Positions 34,411 to 46,455 of a stretch of 64,000 nt of DNA are shown here, piece by piece (position 1 is the stretch's first letter; each line of letters starts with the position of its first letter). The translations under genes were made by a program, and so were the position numbers. The notes beneath the pieces are model-generated. The model ran no database searches, was not told where the DNA came from, and saw only the letters and a program-made list of their open reading frames with translations. Location: positions 214,516 through 278,515 of the forward strand of contig JXTB01000527.1 in assembly GCA_002914805.1 (NCBI GenBank), in the 5' to 3' direction. This stretch comes from Parasponia andersonii (lineage: Eukaryota > Streptophyta > Magnoliopsida > Rosales > Cannabaceae).

Positions 34411-36480
34411 GTGGCCAATATTTTTTATTCAACTAGTGGTTGTAAGAGTAAACCCCCTTGCCTCCTAAAGTCAAATAAGAAAAAAAAGAAAGTTAGGCAT
34501 ATATCAAAAGTTTGGGATCATTTTACCATAAATGAAGAGGACCTTACTCATCCTAGGACTATGTGCAATTATTGTGATAAAGACTATGCTAGTAATAGTA
34601 AAAAAAATAGGACTAGTACTTTTTGGAACCATTTGAACAATTAGTGTAAAAAAATATCCCTTTAAATTGGACGATAAGAAGTGAAAAATATTGTCTTTTC
34701 AAAAGAAAGTTAATGAAAGTGTTGGTGGTAGCAATCTTGTAGGTACGAGATTTAGTCAAGTTACTTGTAGGGTTACATGTATAAAAATGATTATTATTAA
34801 TTTTCCTTTAGGTTTATGGAGTAAGAAGGCTTTACAATCTTTTGTAGTATTACATGCCCAAAGTTTGATCCTCCATCGCGGATTATAATTGCTAGTGATA
34901 TCACTAATCTTTACAATAATGAGATGAAAAAAATTGAAGCCTTACTTTGTAAAGAATTCATAAAGACTATCTCTTATCACTGACACATAGACTTCTATTT
35001 AGAATATCAATTATTTGGTGTTAATAGCTCACTTTATGGATTCTGAATGAAAGATGCAAAAAAGAAAATTTTAATTTTGGTCAAATTCCTAATCATAAGG
35101 GAGAGATAATAAGCAAAGAAGTTGAGGTATGCTTAAAACAATGAGACATTGAGACAATATTTACAATCACAATTGATAATACTGCTTTTAATAATAGGGC
35201 TATTAGTCGTATAAGGAAGAGATTGCATATTTAGAAGAGTGCCATTTATGACGGAGATATTTACGTGTGAGATGTTTAGCTTATATCCTAAACTTAATAG
35301 TGCAAGATAGATTGAACAAGATAGACAATTCTATTGTAATTGTCCATAATATTCTTACGTATATTAGATCTTCTCCTTCAAGGTTGGCTAGATTCAAAGG
35401 TTGTATGAAGAATACTTATAAAGAAGAAAGACTCTTGTTTGCTTAGATGTGCCAACTAGGTAGAACTCTACTTATTTAATGTTGGAGCATAAATACTTAT
35501 AAAGAAGAAAGACTCTTGTTTGCTTAGATGTGCCAACTAGGTAGAACTCTACTTATTTAATGTTGGAGCATACATTGAAATTTGTTGATGCAATTAAGTT
35601 GTTGGAAGAGGAGGATAGTTTCTATTTATAATACTTTTGTGAGGAAGATAAGCATGAGAAAAAACCTGTAGGTCCACTAATGAGTAAAGATTAGGAGAAT
35701 TATAGCAAATTTTGCAAGTTTTGAAGTTACGAAGCTACTTTAAAGTTTAGCACTTTCTAATTTGTTACTTCAAATACTTATATTTACGAGATTTCAATAA
35801 TACATGGAAAACAAATCAAATGATGTTCGAGTAAGGATTTAATCTTGATGAATATGGCTACTAGGATAAAAGTAGAATACGATAAGTATCGAGATAACAT
35901 TGAAAGATAAAATATTCTTTTTTTATATGGGAGTGGTCCTTGATCATAGGCATAAATTGAAATATGTGCATTTTTATTTGAAAAAACTCTATAGTGAGGA
36001 AGAGGTTAAGACTATCTTGGTTGCCATCAAGAGTTGCATGATAAAGTTACAGAATCACTATGCAACAAATGAATTCAAAGTACAGCAAAGTGATAATACT
36101 CAAGCTTGTGGGTCATCTTCTCAAGAGAAAATAAGTGTAATAGATTCTGATGATGTAGATTCTTTTGACTTAGAATTTGAGTTTGATAAATAATGTGCTG
36201 AAGATGAGTCATTTGATTGAAAAAATGAGTTTGATAGATATCTTTCTGAATGTGTTGAGGATAGAAAGAATCCAAATTTTGACGTCTTGAAATAGTGGAA
36301 AGTGACTCTTCAAAGTTCCCTATTCTTGGTGTAATTGCTCGAGATGTTCTTACTATTCAAGTTTCAATAGTAGCTTCAAAGTCTGCTTTTAGCACTGGAG
36401 GTAGAGGGCTTAATTATTTTAAAAAATCATTGAGTCCAACAGTAGCTAAAGTTTTGATTTGTTGCTGAAATTGGTTCAGA
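34411..36480 (+). pseudogene. hAT transposase relic of hAT-1
   Basis: DNA transposase (hAT superfamily, RICESLEEPER-like layout) in pieces. The N-terminal BED zinc finger (34500-34645) reads SKVWDHFTINEEDLTHPRT, CNYCDKDYAS, then TSTFWNHLNN; the final zinc-binding Cys follows the stop. The middle part near 35360-35410 reads RSSPSRLARFKGCMK. A DUF4413-like block at 35900-36193 contains VLDHRHKLKYVHFYLKKLYS. The C-terminal dimerisation region near 36365-36465 reads ASKSAFSTGGRGLNYFKKSL. Stops and frame shifts occur throughout and the gene contains an exact 81-bp duplication (35411-35571). No intact reading frame is left. Confidence 0.82.
35411..35571 (+). repeat. Exact 81-bp tandem duplication in hAT-1
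   Basis: The 80-base segment AATACTTATAAAGAAGAAAG...GTTGGAGCAT occurs at 35411-35490 and again, identically as far as I can read, at 35492-35571. The period (81) is a multiple of three. Absence of differences makes it much younger than the surrounding decay. Confidence 0.9.
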
Positions 36481-37533
36481 TTCAAATCCTTACCATTGGG
36501 CATGGTTCTAGTTTTGGAATAGATTGAAATTTATGAAAGTATTGAACCAAGTAATAATTTCTTTACACAATAAACATATTTATTATTTTGTATTAATTAT
36601 TAACAATATATTGTAACATTATAGTTGTCTACCTTTATACAAATTTTTATTTTGTAAAGAAATCAACTTTGATATCTAAAGCAATAAACCTTAATTAGAT
36701 TTGATGGTAATACCTAATTCTATCCTTTTTTTTTTCCTATATATATATATATAATTCTTTGCAATGAGTATTGAGGTATAATATTTGTGTCTAATACTTT
36801 TTATTTTTCGCAGCATTGAAGTATTTTGAAGTTTGAAGTCTTTTGTTGGTGTTATAACTTCTTCTACTATTAAGTTATTCTTAGACTTATAGTTTGTAAG
36901 TTGTTTGTTATTTTTTTTAAGATATCTTAGATATTAGATTTCGATTGGATTGTAACTTAAATTTTCAATTTTTTGTGATGATTTGGTTTGGTTGTAACAT
37001 TTAATGATTTATATTTTAAATGGTTTATAATTATTTTTGATTTGATTTTTAGATTTTATAATTACTTTGGTTAAGATTAAAAGATATGATATATATATTT
37101 TTAATTTAAAAAAAGTGATTTTTTTTTAATAAAAAAATATGAAGATTAAATAATGAAGGTGAATTTGTCAAAGCCCAAACCCGTTATTAACAAAGCCTAA
37201 AACTCAAACCGTGGAAATCGCTTAAACCGTACTGTAAAATACAAATGCAATCTGATCAGTTTGGATTAACCACGATAGACTGTACAATGCGATGATCTAA
37301 CAAAATCGGATATACGGTTTTAGTCAATATATATATATATATATAGAGGGTTCAGTCCAGTCAAATCAAATCGGGAACATTTCTACTAATTAATGTCAGA
37401 CGATATGTGGGCCCACAAGTTGTCCCTTTCATATATCATTATCATATTAACAACTGTATTTCTTTTTATTTGGTGCAATTCATTTATAGCATACCGAACA
37501 CTTGTCTCCACATTATGCATATGAACATCTCCG

Positions 37534-37716
37534 ATGCGTAAAAGGAGTACAAAAAATAATTCATTTTTACGTAAGCAATACACTAAGAGCGGTCTAATTA
37601 AATGCAAGTGCAATTTGTGCAACAGAATTGTTGACGTCGAACTTCAACCGGGGGAAAAAATAACATCGGACGACTCCTATTTGTGTGGGCTTTGCTTTGA
37701 GGTCTATATCGATTAA
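37534..37716 (+). CDS. Small cysteine-rich ORF, unrecognised
   Basis: A 60-codon ORF with an ATG start lies just outside hAT-1. The N-terminal third is basic (MRKRSTKNNSFLRKQ), then C-X-C-X2-C (KCKCNLCNRIVDVEL) and C-X2-C (YLCGLCFEVYID), separated by an acidic/polar stretch. Such Cys pairs could bind zinc. Local GC is higher than in the surrounding DNA. I do not recognise the family. It may be an exon or relic of something larger, or chance. The opposite strand is also open here, so coding status is unproven. Confidence 0.3.
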   Translation: MRKRSTKNNSFLRKQYTKSGLIKCKCNLCNRIVDVELQPGEKITSDDSYLCGLCFEVYID

Positions 37717-37739
37717 TGATTGATTAAGATTCATTATCT

Positions 37740-37985
37740 CTGTATTATAGAAAAATGGCCAAATTTGCCCAAATAGATCAGTATAAGAAATATATTGATA
37801 TCAAATACTATCAAAATTGATTATTTTATATAAAATTAATATCGTATGCATAAAGTTGATATACTAACATAAAATTAAAATACAAAGATAAAATTAATCT
37901 GCTGAAAAACGGTCATTTAGAGAAATAAAAAAAAAAAAGGCATTTATTAAATGGGTGTAAAAGATAGCTATTTTTTAAACTGACG
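37740..37985 (-). repeat. Dispersed AT-rich repeat 2, copy A
   Basis: The reverse complement contains AAAAATAGCTATCTTTTACACC, CATTTAATAAATG and AAATGACCGTTTTTC, matching AAAAATAGCCTTTTTTTACACC, TATTTAATAAATTACC and AAATGACCATTTT at 57942-58000. It is an old dispersed repeat of unknown class. Confidence 0.45.
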
Positions 37986-40780
37986 TGAAAAAGGACATGT
38001 CTTATAAATTATCTTCTCGTAATGCAAATGATTGCCATGAATTTGGCTAAAACAACTTAGGCAAACACATATTTCCTAACGGGCTTCTTACAAAAAAATC
38101 TAGACCCAAAGTCCAAAAAATTAAAAAATCTCCAAAGGGTTGATTTTTTTTTTAACTCAAATTTATATGAAAAATAATCATTTTTAAGTTTTAGAATAAT
38201 ATCATTTTTAAATATAATTAGTCAGTTTATTTACAACAACCAATCGAGTTACTTAAGCACTTAGTCCGGCTAATTCAAGTACCTCATCGATTGGTAAAAG
38301 ATAGTTGGTTTCAAAATATTTTCAAAAGTGGTATTTGTCTAAATAAATTTGATATATTTTTTTTGAAAACTTTTAAAATCCAGCAAGTGGTATTTGTGTT
38401 TTTTGAAATTTTACCTTCTGAAATAAATAAAATTTCCTCTTTCCTGAATCTATATGGATGCCATCACACTGTATAAACATTCTATTATTTTCTTTTTCTT
38501 CGTGAAATTCCTATCCAAAAGTATAATTTTAAGGAATATTTTTAAAACTACATGTCCTCTAACTTTGATGTAATTGCCAGTTCCACACGGATTTGGAATT
38601 TCTTTTAACAAAAAAAATAATAATAATAAAGAAAAAGAAACATTGGGTGTAATCTTCTCCTTTTATACGGTTTTTGTGCCAATGACAGTCTCTCCCTAGT
38701 CCACACCAAAGCAAAAATAATTAGTAAATTAAAGAGGGCAACTTAGGTAATCAAACTCATACAAGCCACACTTTCTTTTTACCTTCTAAAAAGGGTTTTT
38801 TTTTTTCAATTTAATTTATGGGAATATTAGCCAAAATTGTTAAAAAGTAAAAGGAAAAAAAAAAGCAATAGTATTTCTCGTTTTCTTCTTCTTTCATCCA
38901 GGACCAGGTGTACAGTTTTCTCGTGCCCTTATTCTAAGGTGTTTTGAAAAAGGAAAAAAAAAAGTGTTTTGCAGTATTGGCGCCTTAATTAATGGGTCAC
39001 TCTAATAGGGGGTATTCTAAGGTGTACTGGTAATTGGCCTAGGACTTTTAAAGTATATGTGAAAAAAATAAATTAGTTGTATATTATTATTTTTTCCATT
39101 AATTAAATGTACCACAATACTATATTTTTTAAAAATGAAAAGAACATTTTACCCTTACTTAAATTGACTAATTTTTTTCATTCATGATTTATTTTCTTGA
39201 AGGATATTTGATATTGGTGATAATCTTGATAGATTCTTGACGATTTTGATGAATTCTTGATGAGTTTTTAACAATTTGACGGATTCTTAACGAATTCTTG
39301 ACACTGACAATGATTTTAATAGGTTCTTGTTATATTTTTGATGAATCCTTTCCAAAAATAGTAGATCTAATAATGATGACAAATTTAATTAAATATTAAA
39401 AAAAATGACAATTACCTACTTAACTCGTGGGAAAGTAGGGTTCTAGTTAAGTCAGTAATAAAATGAGATGTTTACAGTAAACTAGACAAGTAATAAATTA
39501 ACATAATAGAATGAGATATTTACAGTACACTACACAAGTAATAAATTAACATACTCCGAGCTAATGTAAGAATTATATCCTACATTTCTGGGCCGAGAGA
39601 GTAAATATCCGATCTTTTCATTTTTTCAGTTGAGGCATTTTAAAGTTTGAGAAAATTAATGTTTTTTTCTTCTTCTTGAAGCACATAAAAAGTTCAATCA
39701 AAATAAAAACACTATTCATTTGAAGTTTAGGTTTGTAAGTTTTCGACGCAAAAATCACGAAACAAAGATTCGATATCATCATGTCTAGTCAACCTTGATA
39801 GGGTTTTTCACCCTCCATGTCAAAAAAAAATATGAAAAAAAACAAATTAAAAGAAAAAAGAAAAGGAAATGGAAGGAAAATATTTTGCACAGAATGGTTT
39901 AGGGCGAAGTGAACGGGCTAAAAACATTGGTAAGTTTTTTTTTTTCTAAAAATAAAAAAAAACCTTGGTATTTCGATTGGTGCCAAAACTTTAAATTTAA
40001 CTTTATAAAAAAAAATTAAATTTAAGATTATTGAAAAATAACATTTTACTTTCAGACTATATTTGGTAGGAGAAAAAAAAAAGAGAGGAACGAAAAGTTT
40101 GGAAGATTATCAATTTTGACCTTCTGTTAGTATATGTGATGAAAGAAGGGACAACATATAAATCATTTACAGACTTTTATTGTCTTATCATTTAATGAAT
40201 ATTTTGCGGTTCCAAAATTATCTATTATTCGGCCCTAATCGAAAATTTTTGACCAATTCGAAAAATTCAAATGTGATGAAAGTGGTGTTGGGAAGACAGC
40301 CGACTATGTTTGACTGGGGTCAAAATTTTTCGACTATAATTGAGCGCTAGTCAAATGCTGGTTAAAAATTTCGACTAATGACTTTAACAATTATTCGATT
40401 AAAGTTGAACGATAATTTAGCCTTAGTTAAAAGTATAAAAAATGTTCGAGATCGAAATATTTTGACAACCAGTTAAAAAACTAAACAACCGGAAGAACTA
40501 ACCGAGCAAGTTTGATTACAATCAATTTATCAAATTAATTTTGTACACAATTTTTAAAATTTTAATAAAAAGAAAAAAGCAAAACAATCGTTTTACCAAA
40601 CAATGGCAAAGAAAAATATCTTTTTCTTTTCTCACGGCCTGTACATCTTCTTTTCTTCTTAATTTTTTTCTTCGTACTTTCTTTCTCTCTTCCAAAAATA
40701 GCCTCAGACAAAAGAAGAGAGGAGGTTAAAAAGGAGAGGAGCGCCGTTAAAGCAAGACAGACCACACAAATCTCTCTCTC
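37986..40780. other. Gene-free AT-rich stretch before the carbonic anhydrase
   Basis: No protein-like ORF. It includes low-complexity TTCTTGA/GATTTTGATGA words at 39220-39330, a 48-bp tandem repeat at 39462-39553, and a TCGA-rich patch at 40240-40500 with repeated ATTTTTCGACTA/AATTTCGACTAA words. The class of the latter is unknown. Confidence 0.4.
39462..39553. repeat. 48-bp tandem duplication
   Basis: AATGAGATGTTTACAGTA... (39462) recurs as AATGAGATATTTACAGTA... (39510); both units end CAAGTAATAAATTAACATA. Confidence 0.8.
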
Positions 40781-41085
40781 TGAGAGCTGGAAAGTTTGAG
40801 AACTAGTAGGGCCTCCTCACCTCATCATCTCAATCAATCTGCTTAGTTGGGCATCGAACTAAGCTGACACTTAGCCGAATATTTATTAATTTGTTTTCTC
40901 TGACATAGTTTTCTCCGTCTTTCTTGGAGAGTATAGATCACCAATATTCAAATGCTTATTGTAATTATCATCGATCCAGTCACCCAACATTTCCACCTTT
41001 TAACTCTCTTTTGCAGTCCATATGTTTGTTCCAAGATCCCCACTGCTTTCTACCAAAATACCCATTTCTTCTCTCCCATTCTTCA
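40780..41085 (+). promoter_or_regulatory. Carbonic anhydrase leader with overlapping uORF
   Basis: A pyrimidine-rich leader (TCTCTCTCTCTGAGAG near 40772, CTTTTAACTCTC near 40997) precedes the main start. An ATG at 40952 opens another frame that runs past the main ATG at 41086. Its genomic stop lies in intron 1, so in spliced RNA it would end a few codons into exon 2. The true transcription start is not known; a weak TATTTATT lies near 40879. Confidence 0.4.
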
Positions 41086-44000
41086 ATGGCGCTTCTCTCG
41101 CCTGTCTCTCTCTCCCATGACCCACTTCCCTCCTCACTTGTCCTTCCTTCTCGCACAGTCTCCTTGTTCAACTCGCAACAAGTAACTAGACTTTTTTTTC
41201 TCTCTTGTTATGCTTTTATGTGTCGTTTCTTTACTCTTTGGTCTTTTCAGTTTATGCGTTATTTTTTTTTTTTTTTGGGTGCAGATCTTTGGTTCTAAGC
41301 TGAAATCAGGGGAAATTAAGCATACCCTTTTGAGATTATCGACTACTCTCAGGTGGGTTGTGATTTTTTATAAATATATAATTTCTATGGTCCGGGTTTG
41401 CCTTTTATTTTCTTTCTAAGTTAAGTGAAAGAGTTTGTTGAAATGTTTAAAGTTAGAGAATTCAATTTGAATGTGGGTTGTGATTGTGTTTTTAAGTCCG
41501 CCTTTTAATCTTAATTTTAGGAGCATAAACTGCATAGTTAATTTTTGCCTTTTTACTTAATTTAACTATTATTTAGTCTAAGCAGTTGTTGACAATGCTG
41601 CTGGTGAAAGATTACTTGATGGATTTCCTTGGGTGGTTGGCTGGTGTTGGAAGTTTCTGAATTATGTTGTTTGATGATGTGTACAGAATAATGTTTTGCA
41701 ATGTAGGATTATGAGGACGTGCAATCCTCGGATTGACCTTAAGAGATAAGCATGTCTTGATTTTGATGTAAATAACCTGTAATCAATCCATGATACTCGG
41801 TGTTGAATATTTCTTTGGTTAAAATGTTTATACTTTATAATTTGCAGGACTAGTCCAGGTTTAGCGATGAAGGCTTCGAGGGAACCTCCGGGGTTGACTC
41901 AAGAACTCAGAAACAGCGAACTGGAGAGAGTAGCAGAAACTGAAAGTGGATCTGATTTGTTTGACAATATTAAACATCGTTTTCTAAGTTTTAAGAAGCA
42001 TAAGTACATGTAAGCAACATAGGTTCTTTTAGGTTGTTTAGCTGAAGAGCTAGCATTCCTCTTCTAACTTTCGTTTAATTGTTTCAATAGGGAAAACTTA
42101 GAACACTACGAGAAACTTGCAAAGGGTCAAGCACCAAAGGTTGTAACTAATGTTATTAATTTTCTTTAAGTCTACATTAATTTTTTATTTCTCACATTGT
42201 ACATTAAGAACATGTTTTGATGATTCTAGCTGTCAATTATTTGAAATAGTAATCATGTTTACTGATAATTTGTCAAACAGTTCATGGTGATAGCTTGTGC
42301 AGACTCTAGGGTTTGTCCCTCTGCCATACTGGGATTCCAACCAGGAGAATCGTTTACAGTACGCAATATTGCAAATCTGGTGCCCCGATTTGAGGTATTT
42401 AACATGTTTCATGGAATTATGTGTGGCATAAATTTACTTGCTTAATACTCTGCATTATGACCACAAAGATATGTCTTGCTCTTGGAGATAGATTATAACT
42501 ACCTACCTTTGTCTTTTCCATATTGGTTTTTTTCCACTCATTCAGTTTCTGTTTTTATTTTCTGTAGAAGGGACCATCAGAAACAAATGCTGCATTAGAA
42601 TTTGCTGTGAATACTCTTAAAGTAAGTACTTTTGTTTAAAAATCTAATATGGGTAGTATTATTTCTTTTCTGAGTTGTGTTCTTACCTCTATTTTTTATG
42701 CACATCTACTTGATATAGTGATAAAGAAAGTGTCATAATCTCAGAGCTGTTTTATACGTGTCCTCTTTTGTCATAGATTTTTCTTTGGGTACTTCTTTGA
42801 TAATGTTCATTGCCGCCTAGAAACCATTTAAGAAAAGATTTAATTGCGATGTTAATTTGGAAATTGATTTTGATTATGAGGATACAAAAGCATAATAGTT
42901 TAGAGAACTTTGATTAAATATCCTTCATGATACCCTTATGTGAAAAATACCCCCCTTTCGGTATTTCTCTGAAAAATATCCTTTTGTGGACTAAGAAAGA
43001 TATCCCAAATAATTTCAATGACTTTTGGTGCTTTTTGATGATATTTCGATGACTTCAATGCATTTTGACAATATTTCAATGATTTTGATATCTTTTTAAC
43101 ACATCAGGAATATTTTGGTCCAAACAAGATACTTTATAGAGAAATATTAAAGGGGCTTTGTATAAAACTTATAGCTAACATATAGCATATCTACTAAAAT
43201 TTCTCTTCTTATAAAACATTGTACGGGAAGATCCTATTGTTTCTAGTTTGAAATGAACCTTAAACCTAGGAGCTGGAGTCAGTATGCTGTATCAAGGAAC
43301 GTTGAATCCGAAGATAAAAGAAAAGACAAATGCAGTCAGGGACATACATGATCTTATATCTATTTCTTTTGACTAAAGTAAAAATAATTTCTTTTGTAGG
43401 TTGAAAATGTTCTAGTTATTGGGCACAGCTGTTGTGGAGGCATTCGTGCCCTTATGAGCATGGAAGACGAAGGCGATTCAAGGTTCAGTTTTCTTCTTTT
43501 ATCTTTTCATGTTGTTGTGTGTGATTATCATGGATTCTCTCTTTTATGTGGAAAATGAATAATCTGTCTTTATGATTCTTCGAACTCTTTATCAGTAGTT
43601 TTATCCAGAACTGGGTTGTTCTTGGAAAGCATGCAAAGCTGAAAACAAAGGCTGCTGCCTCAAACCTGAGCTTTGACCAGCAGTGCAAACACTGTGAGAA
43701 GGTACCTGTGCTTTTCCCAAAGATTAAATCTGTTTGAGGATTTTTAGCTTATAGTTCTCGAAATGAAACCTGAAAGTTATAATTAGGATCGAATGACTCA
43801 AGAGAGTAATGAAATTTGCCTTTGGAGATGGTCATTAGACATTAATCGAATTTTTCATCTCTATTTGTTTTCATTTCTTAAATACAATTTGTAAGTTTGT
43901 AAGCCACTTATCTAATAGACACTTGTAAATTAGAAGGTACACAGGAATTTTTTAATAAACTAGAGAGTGCTGGTGCACCACTAGTATAATTTAATCCTTT

Positions 44001-44612
44001 CATAATCTGTCATGTGTGGCAAAAGTTTCAGTTACTTGCGTTTGTAGTTAAAATAATTAATCTACTTATTTATTAATACTGGTCAGTTACAGCTTATCGA
44101 TTTGGAACTCTAGTTTTGTTGAATTGGATGTGCCTTAAGTAGTGAAATAGTCTTCTGTGTACTGTGCATGATAATTTTCTGTTTAATTTTTTTTTTCAGT
44201 CCATGCCAACCCTTGTCATGGGGAGTTACTTGGCAGTTAGAACACGAGCTTTCTTTGTTTAGTATCTTCTGTAGAGTAGTTTGGTCCATTTATACTTGCT
44301 GGATGGTTTCCCAGTGGTTACATTTGATCTATGGTTGGCACATGCCCATGTTAATACTGATAGGTGGTTGGTAGTTGGGACCACCGTCGTGATATGATGA
44401 AATATTTAGAGGGGTTTGAATTGGTTTACAGGGATAAGTGATTTCGAAGTAGAGACCCATTGTGGGCTACTTGCTGCATCGTATAGTTGGTCTTTTCCAT
44501 ATCTTTTGACTACTTTCTCCTCCCTCTTTTTCGTTCCATGCTGGTTATTTTCATTCTTGCTGATTTTATACTCTTTCTTCTTTTTATTTTTAATTGATAT
44601 CCACTTGATAGA

Positions 44613-44651
<39 letters not shown>

Positions 44652-45301
44652 CTCTCTCTCTTCCTTTTGTTTTACATGGCTCCTGTTGCTCTTCCTTTTC
44701 TTGATTTTCTCGAGACTCATATTTTCCCTATACCAATTTTTTCTTTGCTACTGGTTGTCCAAATCTGATTCATTGTTTATTCAAGTGTTTTCTGTATGAT
44801 TGACACTTACTAAAATGTTGTCAATTTTGGTAAACATTTTTTGCTCCCTCCCTTTTGTATTTGAGTCTGGTTGCTTTCTTGCTGGGCTTACCTTAAATCA
44901 TTGTTGTGTATTAATTGAGGACAATTTACTTATTTCTTTAAGTATTCTAATAAATGCAATAGTGGATTGTCTTGCCATTTTTATCTGGACGAAGTTCTCT
45001 CTCTTTATGTTTTCTTTATTCTGTTTTAGATCAAACATCATGTCAGAGAAACCATTATTAATGATGTTACTACCTACTGAATGTTAATCTTACGCAGGAA
45101 TCGATTAACCATTCTTTGCGGAACCTGCTGACATACCCGTGGATAGAAGAGAAAGTGAGGGAAGGAGTTCTATCCCTTCATGGTGGCTACTATGACTTTG
45201 TTGATTGTACTTTTGAGAAATGGACGCTTGATTACGACGAAAGCAGCTTAAAGGAAGAAGATGAAAGAATTTCGGTCAAAGATCGATTGTTTTGGTGCTG
45301 A
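41086..45301 (+). CDS. Beta-carbonic anhydrase, nine exons, likely organellar
   Basis: Hydrates CO2 to bicarbonate. Exons by GT-AG sites and continuous frame: 41086-41181, 41285-41352, 41848-42009, 42091-42139, 42281-42394, 42568-42621, 43400-43482, 43599-43701, 45098-45301; 933 bp, 310 residues. Zinc ligands are C131 (in CADSRV, with the D133/R135 pair), H190 and C193 (in GHSCCGG). Other family marks are [46 protein letters not shown] and [16 protein letters not shown]. The N-terminus ([20 protein letters not shown]) is rich in Ser/Leu and poor in acids, as in transit peptides; together with the [20 protein letters not shown] block this suggests the Arabidopsis BCA5/BCA6-like group. The start is ATG in CAATGG context. 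Exon 8 has a tandem CAGTAG acceptor. The last intron is 1.4 kb. Confidence 0.95.
44614..44662 (+). repeat. (CT)n microsatellite in carbonic anhydrase intron 8
   Basis: About 17 CT units are followed by an interrupted tail, inside the longest intron. It makes open frames of low complexity on both strands that are not genes. Confidence 0.9.
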
Positions 45302-46199
45302 TTTTTTCTTTTCATTTTTTTTTCCCCCCCCTTTTTCTTATTAAGTATGCAACTTTTGAAAGGTTTTCGAAAATTATTTGTAGCAAGACTACGGAAGCAG
45401 GCATAATAATGACTTGAATCTGGAAAAGTATAGTGTGTTACTGGTTTGAATCTTGGGAAATATACCATGTTGTGACTCAAGCTTAATTAATCTAAAACAC
45501 TAATGTTGTGCTTTATGATATTTAATTAGTCTTATTTATGTAATGTTGAGATTATTGCAAGTTTGCAACTAAAGTTTTCACCGGACAGATGCCATTAAAG
45601 CACGAAAACGCTACGTTGCCATTTAGTTTTTGTCTTATAGTTCAAAACTGTGGTCTTATTTTTTTATTTTTGTACCTGTGGCTTTAGTTCTCGTCGTTAA
45701 ATTGGCTGTAAATAATACTAATCTACTAGGAGATTTAACAAGTTATTAGAACTTAGAAAATTATTGCCGCTTTTAGCAGTTTCGATTTCAGAGCGTTTTA
45801 CTTTTCAGAATGGCGGCTTTTATTGGTGAATGCACTAGATACTGTTTCAAAATCCAAGCCCTCAACAAAACACCGAAGTTATGGGACCAATTTATAATGT
45901 GTACATACATAACCAGTTCAGTTTTTGTTTTGGTTTTGGTTTTTGTATATATATATATATATTTTTTGCCAGTAAGGGATAATATTAGTTAGAAAGGTCC
46001 AATACAATAAAAGAAGAGATAGGCAGAGGATCTTCCTCCAACCAAGCAAATACATTCATCATCTAGTTTTTGTTATCTGAAGGGGAACATATTGATCTAA
46101 CGTGGCCATGGGAAAAAAGACAATGAAGAAGACACATACAAAAGGAGGTCACCAAAAACAGAACTGTTCAGCCTCGATTCTCGAATTATTTACATTACT
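45302..46199. other. 3' flank of carbonic anhydrase
   Basis: 3' UTR and intergenic DNA. A TA run lies at about 45947-45960. No further coding signal is seen. Confidence 0.45.
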
Positions 46200-46455
46200 A
46201 ACTATGACAGGTGAATCGGATTCCACGCTTTGAAGAGGTAGACCAACAAAGTGAGGCTGTAGTGTAGAGAGCTTTGGCTTCCATATCAAGTCCAGAAAAC
46301 GTTGCCATCATGTGCTTTGAGAGTGCAACCATGATTTTCCCACCTGAATTCCATATAATAGCACCTACTCCCATAAATCCTCCATCATAGTCTAAGGTGG
46401 TATCAACAATCATTTTGAAACACTCTTAAGGAGGTGCTTGCCAATGGTTTATTGT
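46200..46455 (-). pseudogene. RNase H-like (RVT_3) fragment
   Basis: The frame reads CFKMIVDTTLDYDGGFMGVG, AIIWNSGGKIMVALSKHM, then GLDMEAKALYTT. This matches the plant RNase H-like domain of LINE-type or stand-alone retroelement proteins (F.K.NVD.A.D...G..G.G..IR...G.V..A.S......S....EAKAL). An in-frame stop sits just before CFKM, and the domain ends early. It is a retroelement-derived fragment next to hAT-2. Confidence 0.65.

Larger units (their letters stand above)
24485..37385 (+). mobile_element. hAT-1: degenerate hAT transposon split by Copia-2
   Basis: The left end is TAGGGGTGTTTAAA (24485). The right end, reverse-complemented, is TAGAAATGTTCCCG (37385), the same terminus with three bases changed. 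Flanking 8-mers CTGAGTAA (24477-24484) and CTAATTAA (37386-37393) agree at six of eight positions, the target size of hAT elements. Subterminal regions on both sides carry ACCG/CGGT words. A BED-type hAT transposase relic sits at 34411-36480 on the plus strand. The Copia-2 element (25678-34028) interrupts it; without that the hAT would be about 4.55 kb, a normal size for an autonomous element. Decay of the ends suggests it is old. Confidence 0.7.

Noticed and set aside
40924..41085. In-frame extension upstream of the carbonic anhydrase ATG
   Set aside because: The extended frame begins at TTG, not ATG; there is no in-frame ATG upstream of 41086.
44406..44799. Long open frames on both strands inside carbonic anhydrase intron 8
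   Set aside because: They are produced by the CT microsatellite and pyrimidine-rich intron sequence.
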